From: UPXZ01 sp049840795
GTDB lineage: Bacteria; Bacteroidota; Bacteroidia; Bacteroidales; Paludibacteraceae
Direction of reading: 5' to 3'
Length of the DNA: 64,000 nucleotides
Assembly (NCBI GenBank): GCA_049840795.1
Contig: JASGJK010000025.1
Span: 57,970-121,969 of the forward strand
The translations under genes and the position numbers were made by a program. Every line of letters begins with the position of its first letter. Positions within the stretch are counted from its first letter, which is position 1. This document shows, piece by piece, positions 56,190 through 64,000 of the stretch. Below the pieces are notes generated by a model. It saw only the letters and a program-made list of their open reading frames with translations. It ran no database searches and was not told the origin of the DNA.

Positions 56190-58091
56190 TTATTTAATTA
56201 TTTTATCGCTAAAATCTTTCAGTGTATCCAATACATTGGATTTTACATTGATAAAGTATTCAATTCCTTTGTTTTTAAGTTCATCCATCGATGCCGGAGA
56301 GCCTGCTACAACTAAAATAGCTTTTTCTTTCAGTAGTTCGTATGCTTGTGGCGCTAATTCGGTATATTCATCATCGCTGGAGCATAAAACCACAATGTCG
56401 GCATTAGCTGCCAATGCTGCTTTAACACCATCTTCCACTGTCTTGAAACCAAGATTATCTACAACTTCGTAACCGGCGCACGCAAAAAAGTTGCATGAGA
56501 ACTGAGCTCGAGCCAAGCGCATAGCCAAGTTCCCGATGGTGAGCATAAACGCTTTCGGTCGTTTTGGCGCATTTTCGGTAGCAAAGCGGAGCGTTTCAAA
56601 CTCTTCGGCAGCTCTTATCGGCAGGAGTGTTTCGATAGTGCTTTCTTCTTTGGAACCACAGCCGCAGCATTTAGCTTCGGTCGTTTCAACTTTTGATGCT
56701 GCCGTTTCGGTAAAGTTAGGGAATTGGTTTGTACCAAGTAATATTTCTTTTCTGCTTGAAACTGCTTTTAAGCGATTTTTAGCGGTTGCTTTAACGTTTT
56801 GTTGTACGGAATTGCCAACTACGGCATTGTAAAAACCTCCGGTTTCTTCCACTTCAAGGAATAATTTCCAAGCTTGAGCGGCTAACTCGTTGGTTAATGT
56901 CTCGATATAGTATGAACCGGCAGCGGGGTCGGTAATTTTGTCGAAATGGGATTCTTCTTTCAAAAGCAATTGTTGGTTGCGTGCGATGCGTTCTGAAAAC
57001 TCGTCCGAAGTTTTGTAGGCAACATCGTAAGGCAACACGGTGAGTGAATCTACTCCTCCGAGTGTGGCGCTCATAGCTTCGGTTTGTGAGCGAAGCATAT
57101 TCACATTCGCATCAAAAACAGTCATGTTAAATTGTGACGTTTCTGCGTGAATACGCATTTTGGCGGCGCATTTGCAGATTCCATCTACGGTGTTTTCGCA
57201 GTCGGGACGCGGACAAGCCGGCTGATACGCATCAACAATCAATGCCCACAAAAGGCGTGCGGCGCGGAACTTGGCTATTTCCATAAAATAGTTGCTACCA
57301 ACGCCAAAAGTGAATTTGATTTTTTTTGCGGCTAAAGCGGGAGCAACGCCGGCATCAATCATCGCCGAAAGATACTCGTTACCCCAAGCCAGGGCGTATC
57401 CTAATTCCTGCGCACTGAAAGCTCCGGCATTGTTGAGCGTAACAGCATTTACGCTTACAGCTTTGTAAAATGGGAGAGCGGCTAAAGCCAACGCCACAGC
57501 CTTTGTTTTTTCAATAACCATTTCTTTTGACAGGTTTTTGCCTTTAAGCAACATTCTGTTTAACGGATCGCAGTTGATAGAGCCTACCAATTTAAGCGGC
57601 GCGTAGTTTTTCGATTGAAAATAAGCAACTAAAATAGCCGCCAATTCTGCCGCTTTGCTTACACAAATGGTGAAATTTAATTCTACAGCTTCAGCTTGAA
57701 TGTTTTCGAGCAATTGAGCAATGTAATCGGCGCTCAGTTCTTCTTTTTTCAGTTTGAAACCAAGTGATGTTACCCCTTTGTTCAATACGTCAAGCGCTTT
57801 TGAATTAGCTTCTTTTGCGTTTTTTACTTGAATATCTTGTCTTACATACCACTCGTTGTTTGCCTTTGTACTTCTCACATACGGAAAAGCTGCCGGCTGA
57901 AGATTTGTGCTTTTCAGGCTTTCGGTATTTTCAGCCCTGTAAAAAGGCATTACTTTAAAACCTTCGTTGGTACGCCAAACAAGTTTTTTATTAAAATCGG
58001 CACCTTTCAGGTCAATTGTGATTTTATCCAGCCATTCTTGCGTAGTAACGGTCGGAAATTCTGTCAATAAGTTAAGTTTTTTTTCTGCCAT
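56190..58091 (-). CDS. mutA: Methylmalonyl-CoA mutase small subunit
   Basis: 633 residues. Same fold as the large subunit (TIM barrel plus B12-like domain) but lacking DxHxxG in the C-terminal domain (GYEVVDNLGFKTVEDGVKAAL), as expected of the non-catalytic partner. Landmarks: LLTEFPTVTTQEWLDKITIDLKGADFNKKLVWRTNEGFKVMPFYR, TSQFNMTVFDANVNMLRSQTEAMSATLGG, AAGSYYIETLTNELAAQAWKLFLEVE. A CCGCG-containing segment near 480 (KCCGCGSKEE) is a linker. Pairs with MutB encoded 2.2 kb downstream. Confidence 0.93.
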   Translation of the reverse strand: MAEKKLNLLTEFPTVTTQEWLDKITIDLKGADFNKKLVWRTNEGFKVMPFYRAENTESLKSTNLQPAAFPYVRSTKANNEWYVRQDIQVKNAKEANSKALDVLNKGVTSLGFKLKKEELSADYIAQLLENIQAEAVELNFTICVSKAAELAAILVAYFQSKNYAPLKLVGSINCDPLNRMLLKGKNLSKEMVIEKTKAVALALAALPFYKAVSVNAVTLNNAGAFSAQELGYALAWGNEYLSAMIDAGVAPALAAKKIKFTFGVGSNYFMEIAKFRAARLLWALIVDAYQPACPRPDCENTVDGICKCAAKMRIHAETSQFNMTVFDANVNMLRSQTEAMSATLGGVDSLTVLPYDVAYKTSDEFSERIARNQQLLLKEESHFDKITDPAAGSYYIETLTNELAAQAWKLFLEVEETGGFYNAVVGNSVQQNVKATAKNRLKAVSSRKEILLGTNQFPNFTETAASKVETTEAKCCGCGSKEESTIETLLPIRAAEEFETLRFATENAPKRPKAFMLTIGNLAMRLARAQFSCNFFACAGYEVVDNLGFKTVEDGVKAALAANADIVVLCSSDDEYTELAPQAYELLKEKAILVVAGSPASMDELKNKGIEYFINVKSNVLDTLKDFSDKIIK

Positions 58092-58123
58092 AATACTTTT
58101 TCAAACATTTTTCTTTGAGGTTG

Positions 58124-58131
58124 CAAAATTA
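58124..58131 (-). promoter_or_regulatory. -7 box (TAATTTTG) for mutA
   Basis: Minus-strand TAATTTTG followed by C, 33 nt before the mutA ATG. Confidence 0.6.
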
Positions 58132-58339
58132 CTATTTTTAAGTTAATAATTAGGTGTTTTGACCAAGAAAAAAGCATAATATTTGTATAAATTAAACGAG
58201 TAGATGCGGCAAGAAATCCAAATATTGTTGTGTGAATTTCAACCATATATTAAAACTAATTTGTAAGGATTTAGATATTTGTCTATTTTTTTGGAGAATA
58301 GTAAAATATGTATTATTTTTACCTAAAATTAGTTATAAT

Positions 58340-58852
58340 ATGGAAGAAAACATTATGATTTCGAGTGAAAATCAATTCAAATCTTCGGCAGAAAAGATTG
58401 TCCCTACCGGTTTAGTCATTACTCCCGAGAGTGAGGCTTATTTACTAACGACAGCCAATTGGTCGTTTTTTTTAGCTATCGTAGGTTTTGTAATGTTGGG
58501 TATTACGTTGCTTGCCGGAATATCTATGGTGACTCTGTCAAGTTTTTTTAGCCAGTTTCAGGAGTCGCAAGCGCTTCTTTTCCCGGAATTTCCTGTGGTT
58601 CTTGGCGTAATCTGTTTGTTGACCGGAGTATTATATTTTTTCCCTTTGTATTATCTATTGCTTTTTTCCACTAAGACAAAGGATGCCCTGAGAGATAAAG
58701 ACCAAGTCCAATTAGACAAAGGATTTAAGAATATGAAGCGCCTTACCAAATTTACAGGGATATTTACCATCGTGATTATCTGCATATACATATCAACAAT
58801 CATATTCTCCATTATTGGAGCTACTCAAGTTGCTGCTGCGGGAGTAATTTAA
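58340..58852 (+). CDS. Small membrane protein, DUF5362-like
   Basis: 170 residues from ATG 58340 (MEENIMISSENQF); the open frame upstream of it contains no good start. Soluble N-terminus, then hydrophobic segments at ~48-75 (WSFFLAIVGFVMLGITLLAGISMVTL), ~85-115 (VVLGVICLLTGVLYFFPLYYLLLF) and ~140-165 (IFTIVIICIYISTIIFSIIGATQ). A cytoplasmic loop TKTKDALRDKDQVQLDKGFKNMKRLTKF carries the family-like pattern. Function unknown. Confidence 0.7.
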   Translation: MEENIMISSENQFKSSAEKIVPTGLVITPESEAYLLTTANWSFFLAIVGFVMLGITLLAGISMVTLSSFFSQFQESQALLFPEFPVVLGVICLLTGVLYFFPLYYLLLFSTKTKDALRDKDQVQLDKGFKNMKRLTKFTGIFTIVIICIYISTIIFSIIGATQVAAAGVI

Positions 58853-58915
58853 CTTGTTAAGGCAAGGAGATTGCTCCAAATAGTGTATCAATTGTGTATA
58901 TGTCAGGCTAACATT

Positions 58916-59629
58916 TTATTTGATTTTTTTCATTGAAATAATCCTTACATCTTTCAATGGTCTGTCGTGTGGGTCGGTCTTCATCTTCGAAATTTTTTCT
59001 ACGATGTTCATTCCCTCCGTAACTTCTCCAAAAACGGTGTAGCTTCCATCCAAGTGTGGAGTGCCACCGATGGTTTTATAAATTTTTCGTTGTTTAGGTG
59101 TAATTTTATATTTCTCCCGATAGGTTTTTGAATTGATCAACGAAGTGTCTTTTAACTCTTTTTTAAACTGATTCCTTTTTCGTAGTTCTACTTTATCTAA
59201 TTCCGTGTCAGAAAAAACTTTGCCTACCACGATGTAAAATTGACATCCGGATGAAGCTTTTTGGGGATTGACATCGTTACTCTCGCGAGCGGCAGCAAGC
59301 ATCCCTTTTTTATGGAAGATATTCGGCGTTTTAAACTCCACCGCAACGGTATAACCTACGTCTCCATTGCCAAGCAATGTGCCTGCTTTGGCAGCTTTTG
59401 ACTCGGGGTCGCCGCCTTGAATCATAAAATCTGCTATCACACGGTGAAATAGAAGGCTATCGTAAAAGCCTTTGTCAACTAATGACATAAAATTGTTCAC
59501 GTGCAAAGGCGTTTCTTTGTATAACTTGATCTTAATATTTCCTTCGGTGGTCTGAATCAGTACTTTTCGGGGTGAGGCACAAGAAAAAACAATGAACACG
59601 AGCATTAAAAGAATGGTGGTTTTTTTCAT
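58916..59629 (-). CDS. Cyclophilin-type peptidyl-prolyl isomerase, lipoprotein
   Basis: 237 residues. Lipobox VFSCAS; cyclophilin fold with LIQTTEGNIKIKLYKETPLHVNNFMSLVDKGFYDSLLFHRVIADFMIQGGDPE (catalytic FHR and QGGD), MLAAARE, SSGCQFYIVVG and GSYTVFGEVTEGMNIVEKI. An insertion of ~40 residues (VFSDTELDKVELRKRNQFKKEL...KITPKQRKIY) is usual in Bacteroidota members. Folds proteins at the membrane facing the periplasm. Divergent from the acyltransferase gene with a shared ~75-bp promoter region. Confidence 0.9.
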   Translation of the reverse strand: MKKTTILLMLVFIVFSCASPRKVLIQTTEGNIKIKLYKETPLHVNNFMSLVDKGFYDSLLFHRVIADFMIQGGDPESKAAKAGTLLGNGDVGYTVAVEFKTPNIFHKKGMLAAARESNDVNPQKASSGCQFYIVVGKVFSDTELDKVELRKRNQFKKELKDTSLINSKTYREKYKITPKQRKIYKTIGGTPHLDGSYTVFGEVTEGMNIVEKISKMKTDPHDRPLKDVRIISMKKIK

Positions 59630-59643
59630 TTTTGTTTTTTTGC

Positions 59644-59651
59644 CAAAGATA
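59644..59651 (-). promoter_or_regulatory. -7 box (TATCTTTG) for the cyclophilin gene
   Basis: Minus-strand TATCTTTG, 15 nt before the cyclophilin ATG; fits TAnnTTTG. Confidence 0.55.
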
Positions 59652-59678
59652 CAATTTTTCTGCGAAATGAGTTTTTAG

Positions 59679-59686
59679 TATATTTG
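59679..59686 (+). promoter_or_regulatory. -7 box (TATATTTG) for the acyltransferase gene
   Basis: TATATTTG followed by C, 20 nt before ATG 59706, giving a very short leader. Confidence 0.6.
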
Positions 59687-59705
59687 CACTTCAAAATACG
59701 TGTCG

Positions 59706-60970
59706 ATGGGTCATTTGTACAATATTTCTTTCCCCTTTCGTATAGTAAAAAACTATATGCTGTTCGGGTTTCGCCGATTTTACGATGAAATTATTATAGT
59801 AGGGGAAGAAAATTTGCCGCAGGATGATTCTGCCCTTGATTTTTGCACCGAATCATCTGAACGCGTTGATGGATGCGCTTTCAGTTCATCTTATTTTACC
59901 AAAGCATAAAACGGCGGTTTTTTTGGCTAAGGCAGATCTTTTTGATTCAAAACTCACAGCTGCACTTATGCGTTTTGCCAAAATTCTACCTGCTTACCGG
60001 AAAGAAAACGGAGTGGAGAATTTGCAAAAAAACAATAATATTTTCGAGCAATGTGTTGACGTTATGCGACATGGTCAGGCAATCGGTATTATGCCCGAAG
60101 GTGGACAAGGTGAGGAACATCGAATTAGACCATTGGTAAAAGGAGTGTTTCGTATTGCTTTTGAAGCGCAGCTACAGTTTGGAATTGTTCGGGAGGTAAA
60201 AATTATTCCCATTGGTCTCGATATGGGCGATTTGGTAAAGTCAGGCAAACATTTGATTATTACTATTGGGAAACCCATAAATATCCGAGACTATATAGAA
60301 GAATATCAGGCAAATCCATCAGTAACGATTAATATTACCAAACAAAAACTCCGTCAGGCGCTGTCCGAATCTACCATTGATATAGCCTCGCGCGAGTATT
60401 ACCGCACGATTAAGTTTCTGTCGGATATAGAAGGTTATAATTATGTGAACAAAGAATGTGAGCCTAATGCGACATATAGTAAGATTTCTTTTGCCGGCAA
60501 GAAAAGGTAAAATCGTTACTCGCATTACAGAAAACAGAACCTGAAAAAATGAAACGCGTAGACGAAGATGCTGCATTGCTCAAGAAGAGATTAGACGAGG
60601 CAAAATTAACTCCTGCGGTATTCGGCACAGTAAAAAAACCTGCTTGGAAGATGATACTTGGATTCCCGGTCTATTTGGTTTTTTGACTAACTTTCTCCCC
60701 GTTTTTACTCCTGGTATGGGGATACGAAAAGCATTTAGAGTTAAATATGACGGATATTACAGTTCAATTCAGTTTGGATTAGGTCTAATCTTATTTCCGT
60801 TGTTTTATATTTTGCAGAGTGTGTTATTTTATAAATTTATATTGATGAACTGTGCATGGACGCTGGTGTTTTTTACCTCACAATATTATGCCCGAAAGTT
60901 TGCATACAGGTGGTGGAATGATTATAGAAAACGAATAAAAATTCGTAAATGGAAATGTATATGTGATTAA
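59706..60970 (+). CDS. PlsC-type 1-acyl-glycerol-phosphate acyltransferase (several frameshifts)
   Basis: MGHLYNISFPFRIVKNYMLFGFRRFYDEIIIVGEENLPQDDS runs to ~59838, then LIFAPNHLNALMDALSVHLILP continues one frame over: this is the catalytic NH...D block of PlsC-like enzymes. IGIMPEGGQGEEHRIRPLVKGVFRIAFEA is the EG motif region. Further single-base breaks near 60507 and 60673 join segments KSLLALQKTEPEKMKRVDEDAALLKKRLDEAKL and a hydrophobic C-terminal part (LTNFLPVFTPGMGIRKAFRVKYDGYYSSIQFGLGLILFPLFYILQ). Restored length is ~420 residues. Likely acylates a glycerophosphate or related lipid at the inner membrane. Confidence 0.78.
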
Positions 60971-61160
60971 CGCTGCTCGTTTGATTTCGGTTGTGCAATT
61001 GAATAATTAATATAGGGTATTGTGGATAAATAGCTTACAAATAGTTAATAGATATTAAAAACCGATGATTGATTCTGCTATTTTTTGTATTTTTAACGAG
61101 TTTTATTGTTGCTGAAGTAAAGTTATATAAGCATAATTTCACCCAAAATTCATCGAAAAA

Positions 61161-64000
61161 ATGAAAGACACGAGTTTAATCCATTTTATGAAAATAATAC
61201 AATTTCAACATCTCAAGACAAAAGTAAAATATATCCTTTTTACTTTTGCTATGTTATTTTTCATAGGTACGAACGATGCTTTTTCGCAAATATCTCAGGT
61301 AGGAACCAATACTGCCTCATCTAATGCATCTGTAACTTCGCTTTCCGTCACAAAACCCACAGGAGTATCTGTGGGAGACATTATGTTTATAACCGTAGCT
61401 TACTATTCTTCTACATCTGCCGATGTAACCATCAGTGGTTGGACAGCGCTTTCTGCGGGACCCTTAAGTACAACAACCACCAATTATCGCAGTGCTCTTT
61501 TTTATAAAATTGTTACTACAGCTGATGTTTCTGCTTCAACTTACGCCATAACTTCAACATCTAATTTCAGATATGTACAAGCCAGTATTATTGCATTTTC
61601 TGGTGTAGATTTAAATAATCCGTTTGATGCAATACCAAATGCTAATGTTACAACAACCTCTACTGTATCTTCTCTTAGTGTCACCGGCATTACCACAAAT
61701 ACCAATAATGCACTCGTAGTAATGTTTGGCATGAGTAGAACATCGTCTACTACACCCAGAACCTTCAGCTCCTGGACTACAACTTCCCCTGGCACATTGA
61801 CTGAAGCTTTTGATAACTATACTTCAAGCAACTACGTTTCGGTTGGATGTGCTACCGGCGTTAAATCTACTGCAGGCACTACTACCGGAAACGGAACAAT
61901 AGCTTTGTCTGATAATGCTTACTTGAGAGGGGTACTTTTAGCGCTAAAACCAGTTACGGCTGTACCGGACAACTCTTGGATTGGTTATATTTACGATGGT
62001 AGTGCTTATGATTTTAGCACCGATACATACAAAGGTTATTACACAGAAAATGAAACGTTTTATCAGAATTTTGGAGGAGGGGATGATAATGGCTATTTTA
62101 CTATAGCTTCTAACAATTCAACAATACAAAAGTCGACTTTTTCCGTCCGTTATCGGATGAATTCCACCAAAAAAGGGCTTTATACTGCTAATATAGTATC
62201 TGATGATGGTGCGCGCCTGACTGTTGATGGTACAAATGTTTATAGCTACTGGAACCTCCACGCAGCAACCACTCATCAAAACATATTGATGAATCTGACC
62301 GGTGCCAGTTCTTTAATGTTTGATTTTTATGAAAACACCGGTGAAAACATAATCGGCTTTCAAAACTTAACTCTTGTTTTAGATAACGAACTGACCACAA
62401 ACACCACGCAAACAATCTATATTGATGGTACACAGGGAAGCGCCATCAGTGGTGACGTGTTCGGGACTTTACCTTCAGGATTAAGCAATCCCACCTATCA
62501 ATGGTATTACAGCACTACTCAAACAGGAACTCAAACAGCTATCAGTGGAGCTACCGGAGCTACATTCACTCCAAACACATCAACAGCCCCTTTCAATACT
62601 GTTGGGACATATTATTTGTTCAGGTATGCCGGCGTTACAAGCAGTAACGCCGCAGGTGTAACTCCAGCCACCTACACAGCCACTAATATATCTAATTATG
62701 CTACCGTAACAGTTGCAAGTCTAACTGTAACTCCCATTTCGTTGACGGGTTTTACTTACGTTGAGGATTTAGGACCTTCCACAACACAAACATTTGCCGT
62801 AAGTGGAAGTTCCCTCTCCGGGACTGTTAATCTTACCGTAAATAATTCTTATTACGAAATATCCACCACCTCAACTACGGGATTCGGATCATCTTTAACC
62901 CTTACACCAACAAGTGGGACTTTAGCCGCAACTACGATTTATGTTCGCTTAAAAGCAGGTTTAACGGCAGGTAACTACAATAATCAAACTATTACCGTAA
63001 GCAGCTCAGGATTTACAAATAAAACCGTAACTTGCAGTGGAAGTGTAACAGCCAACACAGTTGGTACATCTTCCGTGTTTTGGTATAAAGCCGATGCTGG
63101 CACAAGTACTACCACCAACGGCTCCGGTGTTACAACCTGGACAAGTCAAACTACTACAGCAAATACTGGAACATCGCAAGCTACAGCGCCAACCTATTCA
63201 AGTACTTTGTGGAATTTTAATCCGGGTGTGAACTTCTCAACCGGTTATTTTCTATTAAATAGAGGAACTCTACAAGATGATATGACCTTTTATGCGGTTT
63301 ATAATTCTACACAAACAACGACTTCTTCCAGTTGGTGGACAATGCCTGCTATTATAGGAAATGAAGCCAATGGAACTGCGGCTGATTTTGGATTAGGACA
63401 AAACGGGGGTAAACTTTTCTTTAAGGGCACAAATGGAGACAATATTCTTTCAACTACAGCGACGTATAATGATGGAATGCCTAAAGTTATGTCAGGTACA
63501 CGAAAAAAAACATCTTCTTCAGGAAATAATTTGTTTATTTACCTCAACGGGACACAATCGGCAGCCGGTGCTTCGGACAACGTTAGCTTGACAAATACCG
63601 GAGATGTGGGTTTGGGACGAAACCCAACTGAAACCTCCTCTCAATTTGTGGGAGGGATAAGTGAAGCGATAGGTAAGGCTTACTTGGCAACTACCACCGA
63701 ACGACACGTGTTTGAAACATACTTGGCTGTGAAATATGGCGTTACGCTTACACACGATTATAAAAAAATATCCACAAACTCAGACTCACTCATATACGCT
63801 ATAGCTGGATATAACTATGATATAGCAGGTTTGGGTAGAAATAACACATTAGGTCTTCTTCAAAAAGTTTCTTCCAGTTCCAATTTGCAGTCCGGTTCCG
63901 GTCGTGTTGTTATGTCCACGGATAATGATTTTACTTCTTCCAATCTACTTGGAACGCGTACTTCCCTTGTAAACGGTCAGTACTTGATTTGGGGGCATAA
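61161..64000 (+). CDS. Very large exported surface protein, N-terminal part (3' end outside window)
   Basis: The frame stays open from ATG 61161 to the window edge (946 residues and unfinished). A second Met at 61188 is also possible. Signal peptide around residues 20-45 (KYILFTFAMLFFIGTNDAFSQ). The sequence is extremely Thr/Ser/Asn/Gly-rich. Successive modules can be seen: an N-terminal domain (to ~260), a sandwich with SWIGYIYDGSAYDF ... LTVDGTNVYSYWNLHAATTH (PA14-like, ~270-410), an Ig-like segment with PTYQWYYSTTQTGTQTAISGATGATFTPN, a second Ig-like part, and a LamG-like domain (VFWYKADAGTSTTTNGSGVTTWTSQ) ending YLAVKYGVTLTHDY, a motif of large Bacteroidota T9SS adhesins. A sorting domain is expected beyond the window. 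Confidence 0.8.
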   Translation, partial: MKDTSLIHFMKIIQFQHLKTKVKYILFTFAMLFFIGTNDAFSQISQVGTNTASSNASVTSLSVTKPTGVSVGDIMFITVAYYSSTSADVTISGWTALSAGPLSTTTTNYRSALFYKIVTTADVSASTYAITSTSNFRYVQASIIAFSGVDLNNPFDAIPNANVTTTSTVSSLSVTGITTNTNNALVVMFGMSRTSSTTPRTFSSWTTTSPGTLTEAFDNYTSSNYVSVGCATGVKSTAGTTTGNGTIALSDNAYLRGVLLALKPVTAVPDNSWIGYIYDGSAYDFSTDTYKGYYTENETFYQNFGGGDDNGYFTIASNNSTIQKSTFSVRYRMNSTKKGLYTANIVSDDGARLTVDGTNVYSYWNLHAATTHQNILMNLTGASSLMFDFYENTGENIIGFQNLTLVLDNELTTNTTQTIYIDGTQGSAISGDVFGTLPSGLSNPTYQWYYSTTQTGTQTAISGATGATFTPNTSTAPFNTVGTYYLFRYAGVTSSNAAGVTPATYTATNISNYATVTVASLTVTPISLTGFTYVEDLGPSTTQTFAVSGSSLSGTVNLTVNNSYYEISTTSTTGFGSSLTLTPTSGTLAATTIYVRLKAGLTAGNYNNQTITVSSSGFTNKTVTCSGSVTANTVGTSSVFWYKADAGTSTTTNGSGVTTWTSQTTTANTGTSQATAPTYSSTLWNFNPGVNFSTGYFLLNRGTLQDDMTFYAVYNSTQTTTSSSWWTMPAIIGNEANGTAADFGLGQNGGKLFFKGTNGDNILSTTATYNDGMPKVMSGTRKKTSSSGNNLFIYLNGTQSAAGASDNVSLTNTGDVGLGRNPTETSSQFVGGISEAIGKAYLATTTERHVFETYLAVKYGVTLTHDYKKISTNSDSLIYAIAGYNYDIAGLGRNNTLGLLQKVSSSSNLQSGSGRVVMSTDNDFTSSNLLGTRTSLVNGQYLIWGH

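Overview
The window looks like a low-GC Bacteroidota chromosome, most likely Bacteroidales and a propionate-forming fermenter. The grounds are type IX secretion (T9SS) C-terminal sorting domains on many exported proteins, TAnnTTTG promoter boxes upstream of many genes, an ExbB-ExbD-ExbD-TonB cluster, a quinol:fumarate reductase/succinate dehydrogenase operon of Bacteroides type, both subunits of methylmalonyl-CoA mutase, and a DASS-type dicarboxylate carrier. The species cannot be named from sequence reading alone.

Layout. 0-10.3 kb: exported T9SS proteins, including two tandem phosphodiester-glycosidase (NAGPA-type) genes (the first broken by a frameshift and an IS1595-type insertion), a beta-propeller protein and a zinc amidase. 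10.5-14.6 kb: frd/sdh operon on the minus strand, with a four-helix-bundle (23S IVS-protein family) cassette wedged between B and A subunits. 14.7-21.6 kb: DUF5686 protein, yidD, an IS982-type element, a queuosine-precursor transporter, a lamin-tail protein and two MITEs that share ends with the IS1595 element, one of them carrying a second MITE nested in it. 21.6-28.8 kb: exported proteins, a DASS carrier and a CYTH protein. 28.8-33.4 kb: a phosphate cluster (OprO/P porin, PiT permease fused to a LuxR-type DNA-binding tail, DUF47 partner). 33.6-37.2 kb: S1/P1-type nuclease, initiator tRNA, IS30 and decayed IS630. 37.5-45.3 kb: clpC, two short MITEs, a YitT protein and leuS. 45.7-51.7 kb: TonB energy-transduction operon with a PstS-like lipoprotein and a TPR protein. 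51.9-58.1 kb: mutB and mutA, separated by ORF6N, CPBP protease and menA-like genes. 58.3-64 kb: small membrane protein, cyclophilin lipoprotein, acyltransferase and the start of a very large surface protein.

Most striking is leuS. The essential leucyl-tRNA synthetase reading frame carries two roughly 0.5-kb in-frame cassettes, each encoding a DUF559 (PD-(D/E)XK, Vsr-like) endonuclease domain and each bounded by GC-rich terminal inverted repeats, plus a third 'solo' palindrome of the same type. Related degenerate palindromes lie in intergenic gaps. This looks like an endonuclease-carrying relative of the palindromic elements that insert in frame into Rickettsia genes.

Caution. At least fifteen genes carry apparent one-base frameshifts, many in short homopolymers and some in essential genes (leuS, clpC). 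Assembly consensus error is a likely cause for many of them, so 'pseudogene' here often means 'frame broken as given'.
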